DNA from: Candidatus Zipacnadia bacterium
Lineage (GTDB): Bacteria; Armatimonadota; Zipacnadia; Zipacnadales; Zipacnadaceae
Direction of reading: 5' to 3'
DNA: 45,792 nucleotides
Assembly: GCA_029820565.1 (NCBI GenBank)
Contig: JALGUR010000025.1
Coordinates: 1 to 45,792, forward strand
Shown: positions 33,099-42,370 of the stretch, piece after piece
How positions within the stretch are numbered: the stretch's first letter is position 1
Layout of the letters: each line of letters opens with the position of its first letter
The notes under the pieces: model-generated
The model's input: only the letters and a program-made list of their open reading frames with translations
The model's database searches: none
Told to the model about the DNA's origin: nothing
Program-made: the position numbers and the translations under genes

Positions 33099-36000
33099 AT
33101 GATTGTTATGCTGCCAATGCTTAGTCGGTTAGGTTTGGGTGTTCTGTTAGTCCTCGTAGTTGCCGCCGTAGCCAGGGCGGAGAGCAAGCTGCTGCCGGAA
33201 CTCCAGCAGATTACAGCCGCACCGGGCGAAATCTCACTTACTTCCGCCACCATCATAGTAGACGACGCCGCTACCGGCCGGCAACTGACTGGCCCGGAAA
33301 TGCTGGCCGACAGGTTGGAGAAGATTACCGGCCATCGTCCGGCAATAGTCAAAGCCGGCGAAGTACCACCGGCCGCAGGAGTTATTGTTGTGGGCGAACG
33401 AGGCAAAAACTCGGCCCTGGTTCAGGAGCCGGCGGCCGCGGCCCTGGATGGATTGGAGATGGTTACGGCCGCGGAAGGCTATGCTATGGCAATAACGCCG
33501 GAAGTAGTTGCGATTGTTGGGGCGGACGAAGCAGGTAGCTTTTACGGTTGTATGACCCTGCTGCAACTAATCCAGGACGAGGGCCCGGTGCGGTGCCAGC
33601 GAATTCGGGACTGGCCGGATATGCCCATCCGGGGCGTGTGTAACATTCCTCCCCCGGGCATACCCTACCTGGCCCAGATGAAGATTAACCTGGTGGCGCT
33701 TTATGAGTCCTGGTATAACCTGGAGGATGCTAAGGTGGGAGCCCGGATCAAGGCCACAGCCGAGGAGTGCCGCAACCACTTTATTAACCTGACGCCCACG
33801 TTCGGGAGCTGGAGCCATACCCCGGAGGTGTTGAGGCGCGACCCGTACACGGCCGAGGGGATGGTGGTTACCGAGGAATTAGAACTCACCGACCAGTGGC
33901 AGCACCTCAAATACCGCAATGTTGTTGACTTGCCCAACTGTCCTATCCTGGTGTCTTCGGCGGACGGTAAGACTCAGTTTGACCGGGACGCCGATTTCGC
34001 CATCCAGCCAGGCGAGTTTGAGTATGGTTACAGTGCCGATAATGAACCCTGGCAGATTCGTCGGCTGCCCGCGGGTAGAATCGCGGAGGGCCAGTTAGTA
34101 AAGGTGCGCTACAACTATATACCGCCGGAGAGCACCGATTACTGCATCTCCGAGCCCCGTACCTATGTCATTATGAAGAGAATTATCCAGGATATCGTGC
34201 GTTTGCTGCACCCCCGCTACATACATATCGGCCACGACGAGGCGGTACGGTTCGGCACTGACTTCCGCGACCTGCTCCGGGGTAAGACACCAGCCGAATT
34301 GCTGGCTGAGGATATCACTCGCCTCAATGACTATGCCCACGAAGTAGACCCAGACGTCCAGCTTATGATGTGGGCTGACCAGGTCAATCCTTATCACGAA
34401 CGAACGGATGCTTGTCAATTCTATCTAAACCAGCCGCTGAGCGTGGTCAATCTGCTGCCCAAAGATGTCATTCAGTGCGTCTGGATTTACAGTGACGCTG
34501 AGCCGCGCGTTTATCCCAGCGGTTCTGTTGCTATCCAGGTGGAGACCAAAAGTATTGACCACTTCACCCGCTATGGCCTACCCACAGTAGGCTGCCCGTG
34601 GTTCAATCCCCTTAATGCTTATCAGTGGGCGGAGGCGGTAGCCAAGGGGCGGGCAGAATCTGAACTGGTCCAGGGAATATTATGTACTACCTGGGGAGCG
34701 AAGAAAGATGAACCGTTCGACCCCTTCGGTGGCCTGGAGACAACCGCCCAGTATACTTGGAAAGCCACAGCCTCCCGCCCCGTTTGGCTGGGCGGCCTGA
34801 ACACTTACTTTATGTCTAACATTGCCTATCCTACCGTAACCGAGTTGCACGCGGAAATGGCCAGAGACCTAAACGGGGTGGTACGACGTAATGCCTCCGT
34901 GGACGAGGAAGTGCAGCGTTTTATGAATGCGCTGCGAGCGGCCGCCGGAGGCGCTCCCGACGCGGATACGGGAGCCAGTGCCCTTCAGGCCCGACGGGCC
35001 TACGAGAGACTGATGTTAGGGGTGCAGGCCGAGCGAGATGACTACGAGGGTAACCGCAACCGCGCGGCAACGAATTTGCGGCAACTTGAACATTTAGGCC
35101 AGCATCTCTTCTCTGAAGACCAATCGGAGGCGGTATCTCAGAGTGTCGCGGATTACGCAGCCGGTGGCCAGTTCCCCAGCGCTCAGGATTTGCTGGGCGT
35201 GGAGTTGGCTCGTCAGCGGCCGGGTAAAGAGTATCAGGGCTGGGTACTGCCCATTCCCAACCTGAGTACGTCTTCGCCTACGCCAGGGACGGTGCGCGTT
35301 GACCTGGGTTTCCCTTACCCGCGAATTGTGCGTTTGGAGTTTGAAGCTCAGAACCTGGGTGAGTTAGAGGTCAAAGCCTCGGTAGACGGGGAGAAGTTTA
35401 AGAGTATTACCACGGTTCAGGGCCAGCCGCTGACCGGACCGGTTCTGCTCCCCGAGACCCCAGCCCGCTATCTGGAGTTAGTCGCCAGCCCTTGGCAGTC
35501 GGAGGCAGCCAGTATTAACTCCCTGCGCGTCTATGAGCACAAGCTGTCCACGGTCCTGGTCTGTCCGGAGGTCAGCAATCCGCCTGAGATTGACGGGCGG
35601 CTTGATGATGAGGTCTGGAGTCAGGCAGCGGTGGCGGACGACTTTGTGAGTTGCTTTAGGCCCTACAATCAGTTGGTGCCGCACCAGGTGCAAGCCTATC
35701 TGCTCCGCTGCGGGGATTGTCTGTATGTGGGCTGGCGCGCCCAAGAACCGAATACCGATAGGTTGGTCACTGGCCACTTCACCGAGGACCTCCCGCGCTA
35801 CTACAATGAAGATTGCTTCAGCCTATTCATTAAGCCCCAATGGAGCGCCGACGAATATATAACACTCAGTGTTAATAGCAAAGGCGACACGCTAAGTAAC
35901 CACTGGCGCAGCGTAGGATGGAAACCGCCGGGACCACCGTGGAAGGCGGCGGCGGAAACAGGGCAGGGAGTATGGACCGCTGAGATGCAGATTCCCCTCA

Positions 36001-36155
36001 CCACGCTGCTGGCCGATACCTTCGCCGGCACCTGGGGTGTTAACTTCTTGCAGGGCTTCTATAAAGGGCCTGCGTGGAATTGTACCTATGGAGGAGTAGT
36101 AAGCTTTGGCGCGGGGGCCGCCCCCTTCTTCTATGGCAAGCTCACTTTCCGCTAA
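33099..36155 (+). CDS. Exported GH20-like hexosaminidase with discoidin-like and CBM9-like modules
   Basis: 1018 residues with a signal peptide (GVLLVLVVAAVARAES). Residues about 30-165 match the GH20b domain (GEISLTSATIIVDD, LADRLEKITGHRP, GFYGCMTLLQLIQD-like). A TIM barrel follows (about 165-560) with RYIHIGHDEAVRFGTDFRDL; Asp380-Glu381 in HIGHDE correspond to the GH20 catalytic Asp-Glu pair. Then come a helical part, an F5/8 type C-like module (about 715-815, IVRLEFEAQNLGELEVKASV) and a C-terminal CBM9-like module (about 825-1015, PEIDGRLDDEVWSQAA, CLYVGWRAQEPN). It should release terminal N-acetylhexosamines outside the cell. AGGAAG abuts the ATG; an ATG at 33108 is an alternative start. 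Confidence 0.88.
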   Translation: MIVMLPMLSRLGLGVLLVLVVAAVARAESKLLPELQQITAAPGEISLTSATIIVDDAATGRQLTGPEMLADRLEKITGHRPAIVKAGEVPPAAGVIVVGERGKNSALVQEPAAAALDGLEMVTAAEGYAMAITPEVVAIVGADEAGSFYGCMTLLQLIQDEGPVRCQRIRDWPDMPIRGVCNIPPPGIPYLAQMKINLVALYESWYNLEDAKVGARIKATAEECRNHFINLTPTFGSWSHTPEVLRRDPYTAEGMVVTEELELTDQWQHLKYRNVVDLPNCPILVSSADGKTQFDRDADFAIQPGEFEYGYSADNEPWQIRRLPAGRIAEGQLVKVRYNYIPPESTDYCISEPRTYVIMKRIIQDIVRLLHPRYIHIGHDEAVRFGTDFRDLLRGKTPAELLAEDITRLNDYAHEVDPDVQLMMWADQVNPYHERTDACQFYLNQPLSVVNLLPKDVIQCVWIYSDAEPRVYPSGSVAIQVETKSIDHFTRYGLPTVGCPWFNPLNAYQWAEAVAKGRAESELVQGILCTTWGAKKDEPFDPFGGLETTAQYTWKATASRPVWLGGLNTYFMSNIAYPTVTELHAEMARDLNGVVRRNASVDEEVQRFMNALRAAAGGAPDADTGASALQARRAYERLMLGVQAERDDYEGNRNRAATNLRQLEHLGQHLFSEDQSEAVSQSVADYAAGGQFPSAQDLLGVELARQRPGKEYQGWVLPIPNLSTSSPTPGTVRVDLGFPYPRIVRLEFEAQNLGELEVKASVDGEKFKSITTVQGQPLTGPVLLPETPARYLELVASPWQSEAASINSLRVYEHKLSTVLVCPEVSNPPEIDGRLDDEVWSQAAVADDFVSCFRPYNQLVPHQVQAYLLRCGDCLYVGWRAQEPNTDRLVTGHFTEDLPRYYNEDCFSLFIKPQWSADEYITLSVNSKGDTLSNHWRSVGWKPPGPPWKAAAETGQGVWTAEMQIPLTTLLADTFAGTWGVNFLQGFYKGPAWNCTYGGVVSFGAGAAPFFYGKLTFR

Positions 36156-36244
36156 AGCAGCCGGGCTACCGGCTCGGCGTTAAGCCTAACTGAGCGCTGA
36201 GGTCAGGAAGGTATACCTAACCTCGGCTGTAGTTAGCCGGCTAT

Positions 36245-36274
36245 TTGTTAGTAGGCACCCGTTTGTGTTATAAT
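36245..36274 (+). promoter_or_regulatory. Promoter of the LptD-like gene, apparently leaderless
   Basis: TTGTTA (36245-36250), 18 bp, TATAAT (36269-36274). The ATG at 36282 lies only 7 bp after the -10 box and has no SD, so transcription probably begins at or next to the start codon. Confidence 0.6.
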
Positions 36275-36281
36275 CCTCGTG

Positions 36282-37970
36282 ATGCTTGAACCTTCAGTAG
36301 TGAGATGCAAGCTGACTCTTTGCCGTGTGTGTTTCCTATTGGCTATGGCGTCGGCAGTTGCTCTCCTCGGCTGGGGAGAGGTGCACGCCGCCGAAACTCC
36401 GCCCCGCCGCCTTATTGTCACTGTATCGGGCGACCGGGTGCAGTACAGTGACGAGATGAAGGCGGCGGAGATTGTTGGCAATGTCCGTATCTATCTGCAG
36501 ATAGAGGGAGAGCCGGCCCAGCGGGCCGTAATCCACGCCCAGCGGGCCGCAGCTAACTTCCAATCCGGCGAGATTGAAGCCCAGAAAGGCATCACTGTCG
36601 GTACACCCCAGGGCGCACTTACCGGCGAGTATCTACGCCTTGATGCTCACACCGAAGAGTTTTGCCTGAAGAATGCCCGTAGTGTAGTGAATATAGATGC
36701 CCCAACGTCGGCGACGGCCACCCGCGCTTATCTGTTCGGCGAAGAGATCGTTGGGCACAACGAACTCGTCTACATAATACAGGGAGCCATCACCACCTGT
36801 AACCGCGCTCATCCGCACTACGCCTTGCGGGCTAAGCGCATTGAGTACTATCCTGACCAGCAGCGCTTCAAAGTCAAGGGCGCTTCGCTCTCCCTGTACG
36901 GTATCAAAATCCCCCTGGTTCCCAGCTTTTCTTTCAGCGTAGCCGAGGGGGAGCGGGAAACTCCTGACCTGCTGCCGATGCCCGGCTACTCGTCCTATGA
37001 CAAAATATACCTGCCGTATCGCTTCCGGTTTAATTCGTCGGATTCACCATGGCGCAGCGATTTGAGCCTGCGGCTCACTCAAAGGCGGGGCATACGGCTG
37101 CTATCCACCAACAAATACACTAAAGGCCGCTGGCAGGCCGCGGGCTATCTGTCCCAGACCGAGGACATCTATGACGACCTCGGCCACCACCTCACCCTGG
37201 ACCGGCGGCCCGAGTTGACCTTCACTAAATCCTCCACCGGTCCTGACCAGGACAACGGGTGGCGCGGCTCAGTGAGCCTGGGCAATATTGTCGAAGACTG
37301 CGGCCACGACACACGTGCAAGCAGCACGCCCCGCGTAGCGCAGGTCCTTAACCTGCGCGGTGGAGATCAGCGGGGTTGGAGAATCCCGCCTACGGGACAA
37401 GACTTTATTGACTCCGCACCTAAGACTCGCGAACAGTACGCCGCCCTAACTCTTCGCTATGATCGTCATACTGACCAGCACCGCCGCGGGGAGGGCCAAT
37501 GGTATGGCCTATCGGCCCGTCAGGCTTTCTACAGTACGGGGGATAACTATCGAGACCTGGCCGTCACTGCCGGCGCTGGCGGACCCCTGGGTAAAGACCT
37601 GACCGGCTCGCTGACCCTGACCCATCACATCACCGGCGGCCATACCCCGTTTTTGATGGACCGGGCGAATATTAAGACCGAACTGGAACCTACTCTCCAG
37701 GCGCAACTCTCGCGGCGCTGGGCGGTGAAGGCTATGGGTCGCTACGATGTTGATGGGGGAAGACTACGGGACTACGAAGTGGAACTGCGCCGCCGCGCTC
37801 ACTGTTTGACCTGGGGTTTGTATTATCACTTTGTGGGAGAGCGCATTGGCCTGCGGGTAGATATCAACGGCCTCACCGGCGATACGGCCCCGCCCGGCCA
37901 GCAGTCCGACTTAGACACGGTTTTCCAGCAAACTCAGGACGAACTTGCCGCCGGTCCTAATAACGAATGA
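36282..37970 (+). CDS. LptD/OstA-like outer-membrane LPS-assembly protein
   Basis: 562 residues with a signal peptide (CRVCFLLAMASAVALLGWGE, ending VHAAE). Residues about 40-170 match the OstA/LptA-type beta-jellyroll (VTVSGDRVQYSDEMKAAEIV, IHAQRAAANFQSGEIEAQKG, GALTGEYLRLDAHTEEF). The rest has the alternating pattern of an outer-membrane barrel (WRSDLSLRLTQRRGIRLLST, WQAAGYLSQTEDIYDDLGHH). It would insert LPS or a related lipid into the outer leaflet, showing a diderm envelope. It is shorter than E. coli LptD (784). Residues about 352-372 (RVAQVLNLRGGDQRGWRIPP) are encoded by an in-frame REPIN-like insertion of 61 bp. No SD; probably leaderless. Confidence 0.82.
   Translation: MLEPSVVRCKLTLCRVCFLLAMASAVALLGWGEVHAAETPPRRLIVTVSGDRVQYSDEMKAAEIVGNVRIYLQIEGEPAQRAVIHAQRAAANFQSGEIEAQKGITVGTPQGALTGEYLRLDAHTEEFCLKNARSVVNIDAPTSATATRAYLFGEEIVGHNELVYIIQGAITTCNRAHPHYALRAKRIEYYPDQQRFKVKGASLSLYGIKIPLVPSFSFSVAEGERETPDLLPMPGYSSYDKIYLPYRFRFNSSDSPWRSDLSLRLTQRRGIRLLSTNKYTKGRWQAAGYLSQTEDIYDDLGHHLTLDRRPELTFTKSSTGPDQDNGWRGSVSLGNIVEDCGHDTRASSTPRVAQVLNLRGGDQRGWRIPPTGQDFIDSAPKTREQYAALTLRYDRHTDQHRRGEGQWYGLSARQAFYSTGDNYRDLAVTAGAGGPLGKDLTGSLTLTHHITGGHTPFLMDRANIKTELEPTLQAQLSRRWAVKAMGRYDVDGGRLRDYEVELRRRAHCLTWGLYYHFVGERIGLRVDINGLTGDTAPPGQQSDLDTVFQQTQDELAAGPNNE
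37334..37394. repeat. REPIN-like repeat of the second family inside the LptD-like gene
   Basis: Ends CGTAG ... CTACG. Half one is GCGCAGGT-cctta-ACCTGCGC; half two is CGGGGTT-ggag-AATCCCG. In reverse orientation it aligns along its length with 39772-39831. Confidence 0.75.
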
Positions 37971-38009
37971 AGCAAACCCGGATGACACGCTGCCCCAGCG
38001 ACAACAGCA

Positions 38010-39179
38010 GTGAATGGAACTCGCCGGCCAATGAACCGTAACTTTGGCACATTGCTGGCCGTCTCCCTATTGTTTGGCCTGGGCTTTGGTGTCTATGAGT
38101 TCGCGCTGCCCTACTTCCTGGATAGCCGTGGTATCTCCGTACCCCGTATGGGCCTCATCTACGCCGTCGGCGCTTTGTTTGTGTTCGTGGTACGAATCTA
38201 CGCCGGACACCTCTCGGACCGCTTGGGCCGCAAGACCCTCTACGGTGGCGCGGTGTTGATTAGTGCCGTGGTGAGCGCGGCGACGCCCGCCGCTGTCGTA
38301 GTATGGTTCCAGACTATCCTCAAAGGCGCTCGCGACGCCGGGGCAATGGTCTTTGACAGTATGTATCAGTTGGCCCTCCACGACGAGGGTCGGGCCAAGT
38401 ATATGGACCGGGTCGGCAAGACGAGAGGCCTGCAGTACCTCGCCGAGGCCCTCGGCACCTTTGGCACTGGTCTGCTGCTGGCCCGGCAGGTCTACACCGG
38501 CTCGTTTGGCCTCTCCTCGCTGCTGTTGTTCGCTGGTTTCCTGATTTTCCTGCTGCTGTATCGGGCCAGCAACAACAGCACTCAATCAGCCCCCCATCAA
38601 TCCCTACGCGCCATCTTTGCCTTTGACTTGCCTCGCCCCTTGATGGTGCTGGCGCTCTTCGGGTTTGTTTTCACTGTCGGTCTATCCATCAGCCACTGCT
38701 TTGTTATGCAACTGTTTTGGGTGCGGCAATTCGGCGCTTCTAAACCAATCATTGGCACCATCCTGATGCTGCACCGGCTTACCATCGGACTTCCCCTGCT
38801 GTTTGTCGGCCATGTAGTAAGAAAGCACCTGAAGCAAGTCTTCATTGTATTTGTAATACTGGAGGGCCTGGCGATGCTGGCCGCCGGACTAATCCCTGCC
38901 TTCCTTCCTGCTACCGTAGTCTGGCTTACCCACGACCTGTTTGGCGCCGGAGTGTGGATTCCTATTCGCAGTGCCCTCATTCAGAAGCATGCCCGGGAAG
39001 AAACCCGGGGCCGCGATGTGAGCAAGGTTCTTGCCCTGGGCTCGCTGGGCTGGATCTTTGGCCCGCTTATCGCGGGGGCCATCTTTGACCACTGGTACGG
39101 CGGCCCCTTCGTGCTCAGCGGGATTATCGGCGTAATGTCCGCCTTTGTCCTGTTGGCACTTAGAGACGAGGACGCTTGA
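38010..39179 (+). CDS. MFS transporter
   Basis: The 389-residue protein has about twelve hydrophobic helices, e.g. LLAVSLLFGLGFGVYEFALP, MGLIYAVGALFVFVVRI, LMVLALFGFVFTVGLSI, GPLIAGAIFDHWYGGPFVL. Between helices 2 and 3 lies GHLSDRLGRKTLYGG, the major-facilitator loop motif. It moves small solutes across the inner membrane with a proton or sodium gradient; the substrate cannot be read from the sequence. The start is GTG 38010 or ATG 38031; neither has a good SD. It begins 39 bp after the LptD-like gene and may share its transcript. Confidence 0.88.
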   Translation: MNGTRRPMNRNFGTLLAVSLLFGLGFGVYEFALPYFLDSRGISVPRMGLIYAVGALFVFVVRIYAGHLSDRLGRKTLYGGAVLISAVVSAATPAAVVVWFQTILKGARDAGAMVFDSMYQLALHDEGRAKYMDRVGKTRGLQYLAEALGTFGTGLLLARQVYTGSFGLSSLLLFAGFLIFLLLYRASNNSTQSAPHQSLRAIFAFDLPRPLMVLALFGFVFTVGLSISHCFVMQLFWVRQFGASKPIIGTILMLHRLTIGLPLLFVGHVVRKHLKQVFIVFVILEGLAMLAAGLIPAFLPATVVWLTHDLFGAGVWIPIRSALIQKHAREETRGRDVSKVLALGSLGWIFGPLIAGAIFDHWYGGPFVLSGIIGVMSAFVLLALRDEDA

Positions 39180-39224
39180 GGGCCGATGGCGGCCCAATAA
39201 ATCGCCGCATCCGTTCTGATGTGT

Positions 39225-39623
39225 CTATTCAATAGGGTCGGGTGCCGCGGCGGCGACCGATGGCACGGGCAACGGGGCTTGGCATAGCAACACGCATTCT
39301 ATCTGTTCCGGTCGCGCCCAGTAAGTTGTGGAGGCCAGCTTGTTATCGCCACATAAGTAGACCCAGCCCTGGCGGAACTCGCCCACCCGTTTGACCACCG
39401 GGGCGTCCTCGTCCACGTCAGCCAATACGATGCTCCCTACCCGCCATGGCCAGCGGATAAATAGCAGCCTATCACCAGCCCGCAACGTAGGCTCCATAGA
39501 ATCGCCGGTGACCTGCACCAAGCGAACCACGGGCCGCTTAGAGTCCCAACAGATCAGGTGCAACATGGCCGCCAGCGCCGCTACGGCCACTAATATCTTC
39601 ACCAGATTAACGACAATCCGCAT
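39225..39623 (-). CDS. Signal peptidase I-like protein (S26 family)
   Basis: 132 residues with one N-terminal membrane helix (VVNLVKILVAVAALAAMLHL), then VTGDSMEPTLRAGDRLLF with the nucleophilic Ser, APVVKRVGEF with the general-base Lys, and a GDNKLASTTYWARP box. These are the catalytic motifs of type I signal peptidases, which cut signal peptides on the outer face of the inner membrane. It is shorter than most Lep proteins, so it may be a specialised or accessory peptidase. AGAGGAT precedes the ATG. It converges with the MFS gene. Confidence 0.85.
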   Translation of the reverse strand: MRIVVNLVKILVAVAALAAMLHLICWDSKRPVVRLVQVTGDSMEPTLRAGDRLLFIRWPWRVGSIVLADVDEDAPVVKRVGEFRQGWVYLCGDNKLASTTYWARPEQIECVLLCQAPLPVPSVAAAAPDPIE

Positions 39624-39986
39624 ATCCTCTGCTCCGTCCGCACACGCTCACTTATGGCATAGATGCCGTCTTCACTGATTAGTCTCGGCATTTGCCCAAT
39701 CACACTTGAACTATGCTGAGGCTATGACTCACTGTTTGGGAATGTGGTGCGGAGGGCAGTATTATCAGTCGCGTAGGCGGGATTCTCTAACCCCGACTAC
39801 GGGGCCGCGCAGGTTGAGAACCGGCGCTACGCGCAGGGAGGTCGGGCTGTTAATCGGGGAGTATACTCAGGCCGACGCCGGAGAGGAAACCTACCACTGT
39901 CCAGCTCGCCCCCGATAGGCAATCACCGGCAGTCAGTACGGAATTCACCGCCATCCTAAAGATATATCCTTATACTCGCGGTAGGC
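39624..39986. other. Intergenic region containing a second-family REPIN
   Basis: 363 bp between two minus-strand genes. Apart from the repeat at 39772-39831 no feature was seen. Confidence 0.45.
39772..39831. repeat. REPIN-like repeat of the second family, intergenic copy
   Basis: Ends CGTAG ... CTACG. Half one is CGGGATTCTCTAACCCCG; half two is GCGCAGGTTGAGAACCGGCGC. It is the same element as in the LptD-like gene, in opposite orientation. Confidence 0.75.
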
Positions 39987-41816
39987 TTACTCCACGGTAA
40001 CGGTCTTAGCCAGGTTGCGGGGTTGGTCAATATCCTCGCCGCGCATATCGGCTATATGATAAGCCAGAAGTTGCAGAGGAATGGCTATGGTAATAGGGGA
40101 GACCAGTTCGGGACAGGGCGGCACCCACAGCATATCATCACATTGATCAGCGATGACATTGTCACCATCGTTGGCTACGCCAATGACCGGTCCTTGTCGG
40201 GCCTTGATTTCCTGGATATTACCGATCATCTTCTCATATACCAGACCCTTAACGACAATGGCGACGGTGAATAGGTCAGGCTCTACCAGGGCAATAGGGC
40301 CGTGTTTCATCTCGCCAGCCGAGTAACCTTCAGCGTGAATGTAGGAAATCTCCTTGAGTTTAAGCGCCCCCTCCAGGGCTGAGGCCAGATTCACGCCCCG
40401 GCCCAAGAACAGAGAATTAGGCGAGTGATAGTAGTGCGTTGCTACTTGCTTAACATCGTCTTCACGAGCGAGCAGTTCTGCAACCTGGTCGGGCAGCGCC
40501 AGCAGCGCTTCTTTGAGGGTGCGTATTTGGTCGGGGGCAGCGCTCTGCCGGACCTCGGCGAAGTATAAGGCCATCAACTGCGTAGTCAGCACTTGTAGAG
40601 TATAGGCCTTGGTGGAGGCCACGCCGATTTCGGGCCCGGCTTGGATGTAGATTACTCCATCGGACTCTCGGGCAATGGAACTGTCCACTACATTAAGCAG
40701 CGAAACTATCTTAGCACCTTTGGATTTCATATCGCGCAGCGCCAGTAGGCTATCGGCGGTCTCGCCACTTTGCGATACTACCACGGCCAGGGTATTGTCT
40801 AACATCACCGGATCGCGCACCTGCAACTCCGCCGCCAAGTCTACTTCACTGGGAACGCGGGCCCAGGCTTCGGTGACAGAGCGGCCGACCATCCCCGCAT
40901 GATAGGCCGTCCCGCACGCGGTGAAGACCACTTTGCGCAGGTCGCGAATCTCCTGATCGCTAAGCCCCAGGCCTTCCAGCACTATCGGCTTATCGGGACT
41001 GGAGAGCCGGCCGGCCAGACAATTGTGTATCGCCTCGGCCTGCTCGTGGATCTCCTTGTGCATGAAGTGCTTGTGACCGCCCTTCTCGGCGGCTTCCGGC
41101 GGCCAGGGAATGGTGAAGATCTCGCGTTCAATGGGATTCAGTGCCAAGTCGGTGAGTTCAATGTCGTCAGTAGTGATGAGCGCCAACTCATCATCACCAA
41201 TGACGTAAACCTTATCAGTCTTGGGGCGGATGGCGCCCATGTCTGAGGCAATGTAATTCTCCCCCTCCCCGATGCCTACTACCAGCGGCGAGAAGCGGCG
41301 CGCGGCTACTAACTGCTCCGGGCTATCAGCGCAGATCACGCCGAAAGCAAAAGCGCCCTCCAGGTCTTCTATGGCCTGGGCCACTGCCTGGCGCAGGTCG
41401 CCTTCGTAGTACTTCTCCACCAGATGGGGCATAACCTCAGTATCAGTTTCCGACTGGAAGCGATGTCCCTCCGCCTGTAGTTGCTCGCGGAGTTGACTGT
41501 AGTTTTCGATGATGCCATTGTGCACCACGGCTATCCGACCGTCACAACTCAGATGCGGATGAGAATTAGCGACTGATGGTTTGCCATGGGTAGCCCAGCG
41601 AGTGTGGCCAATGGCGACGTTGCCCAGCAAAGGCGCCTCCTCCAGAGCTGCCGTCAAGTTGACTAATTTGCCCACTACCTTGCGCACTTCCAATTGCCCG
41701 TCGCGTATCGCGGCGATCCCCGCTGAATCATAGCCACGATACTCCAAGCGCCGCAGCCCTTCCAGACATATTTCTGAGGCCTGACGCTTGCCTATGTATC
41801 CGACGATGCCACACAT
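39987..41816 (-). CDS. glmS: Glutamine-fructose-6-phosphate aminotransferase (isomerizing)
   Basis: 609 residues, the usual length. The protein begins MCGIVGYIGKRQ with the Cys2 nucleophile of the N-terminal glutaminase domain (GHTRWATHGKPS, HNGIIENY). Two SIS isomerase domains follow (VFTACGTAYHAGMVGRSV, VVSQSGETADSLLAL, SYIHAEGYSAGEMKHGPIAL), and it ends QPRNLAKTVTVE, the conserved tail. It turns fructose-6-phosphate and glutamine into glucosamine-6-phosphate for peptidoglycan and LPS. It takes F6P, the same pool as the kinase/aldolase locus. No glmS ribozyme was found in its short leader. Confidence 0.97.
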   Translation of the reverse strand: MCGIVGYIGKRQASEICLEGLRRLEYRGYDSAGIAAIRDGQLEVRKVVGKLVNLTAALEEAPLLGNVAIGHTRWATHGKPSVANSHPHLSCDGRIAVVHNGIIENYSQLREQLQAEGHRFQSETDTEVMPHLVEKYYEGDLRQAVAQAIEDLEGAFAFGVICADSPEQLVAARRFSPLVVGIGEGENYIASDMGAIRPKTDKVYVIGDDELALITTDDIELTDLALNPIEREIFTIPWPPEAAEKGGHKHFMHKEIHEQAEAIHNCLAGRLSSPDKPIVLEGLGLSDQEIRDLRKVVFTACGTAYHAGMVGRSVTEAWARVPSEVDLAAELQVRDPVMLDNTLAVVVSQSGETADSLLALRDMKSKGAKIVSLLNVVDSSIARESDGVIYIQAGPEIGVASTKAYTLQVLTTQLMALYFAEVRQSAAPDQIRTLKEALLALPDQVAELLAREDDVKQVATHYYHSPNSLFLGRGVNLASALEGALKLKEISYIHAEGYSAGEMKHGPIALVEPDLFTVAIVVKGLVYEKMIGNIQEIKARQGPVIGVANDGDNVIADQCDDMLWVPPCPELVSPITIAIPLQLLAYHIADMRGEDIDQPRNLAKTVTVE

Positions 41817-41887
41817 ATTCTATTATTACTCCTTTTCATCCTTGATGCTGCAAACATAACAGAGGCCCCCAACCGGGGCACGGCTCC

Positions 41888-41916
41888 ATTATACCACCTG
41901 CATATACTTAATACAA
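41888..41916 (-). promoter_or_regulatory. glmS promoter
   Basis: On the minus strand TTGTAT (41911-41916), 17 bp, TATAAT (41888-41893). The leader is about 65 nt and contains only a small GCCCC-ggtt-GGGGGC hairpin. Confidence 0.7.
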
Positions 41917-42370
41917 GCACCCTAAATTGCCCAAATGCAGGAAGGGCTACAGTAGTAGCGAGAAGAATCATATCATCCGAGCGTAGTATGTCCTGAGGGC
42001 ATCCATTCCCTAATACGCAAGAGATGACAGATGAACTTGCAGTAGGCTTCCAGAAAGCGCCATATATGGAGGCTTGGGCTGGGACGCGAGTAGATAGTTG
42101 GACAACAGGTGAGGGCAACGGCAGAGCAATTGGCGTGGGTTTTACACAGTATGCACATAGTTTTCCACATTTTGGGCATAAAACCTGCACAAAGTTACCA
42201 AAACAGACCATAACTGACGCAGTTTGTCCGGCTAATTACGGTCATTATGAGGAGTTAACCGCCTGTGTGCTTGGATAGTGCCGTTGTAGACGCGACGATC
42301 TGAATGATATATCACTCATAATGACACGCCAATGGCCAGTGGGCGAACTGCAAAGGAAGGAGAAGTGACA
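41917..42370. other. Divergent glmS-lpdA intergenic region
   Basis: Apart from the glmS promoter this gap has two DnaA-box-like 9-mers (TTTTACACA, TTTTCCACA near 42150-42165), each with one mismatch, and a possible weak promoter before lpdA near 42284-42315. I see no gene. Confidence 0.4.

Noticed and set aside
41817-41887. glmS ribozyme upstream of glmS
   Set aside because: The leader is only about 65 nt and shows no ribozyme-like core.
42140-42170. Replication origin with DnaA boxes
   Set aside because: Only two imperfect 9-mers are present, without dnaA or dnaN, an AT-rich unwinding region or more boxes.
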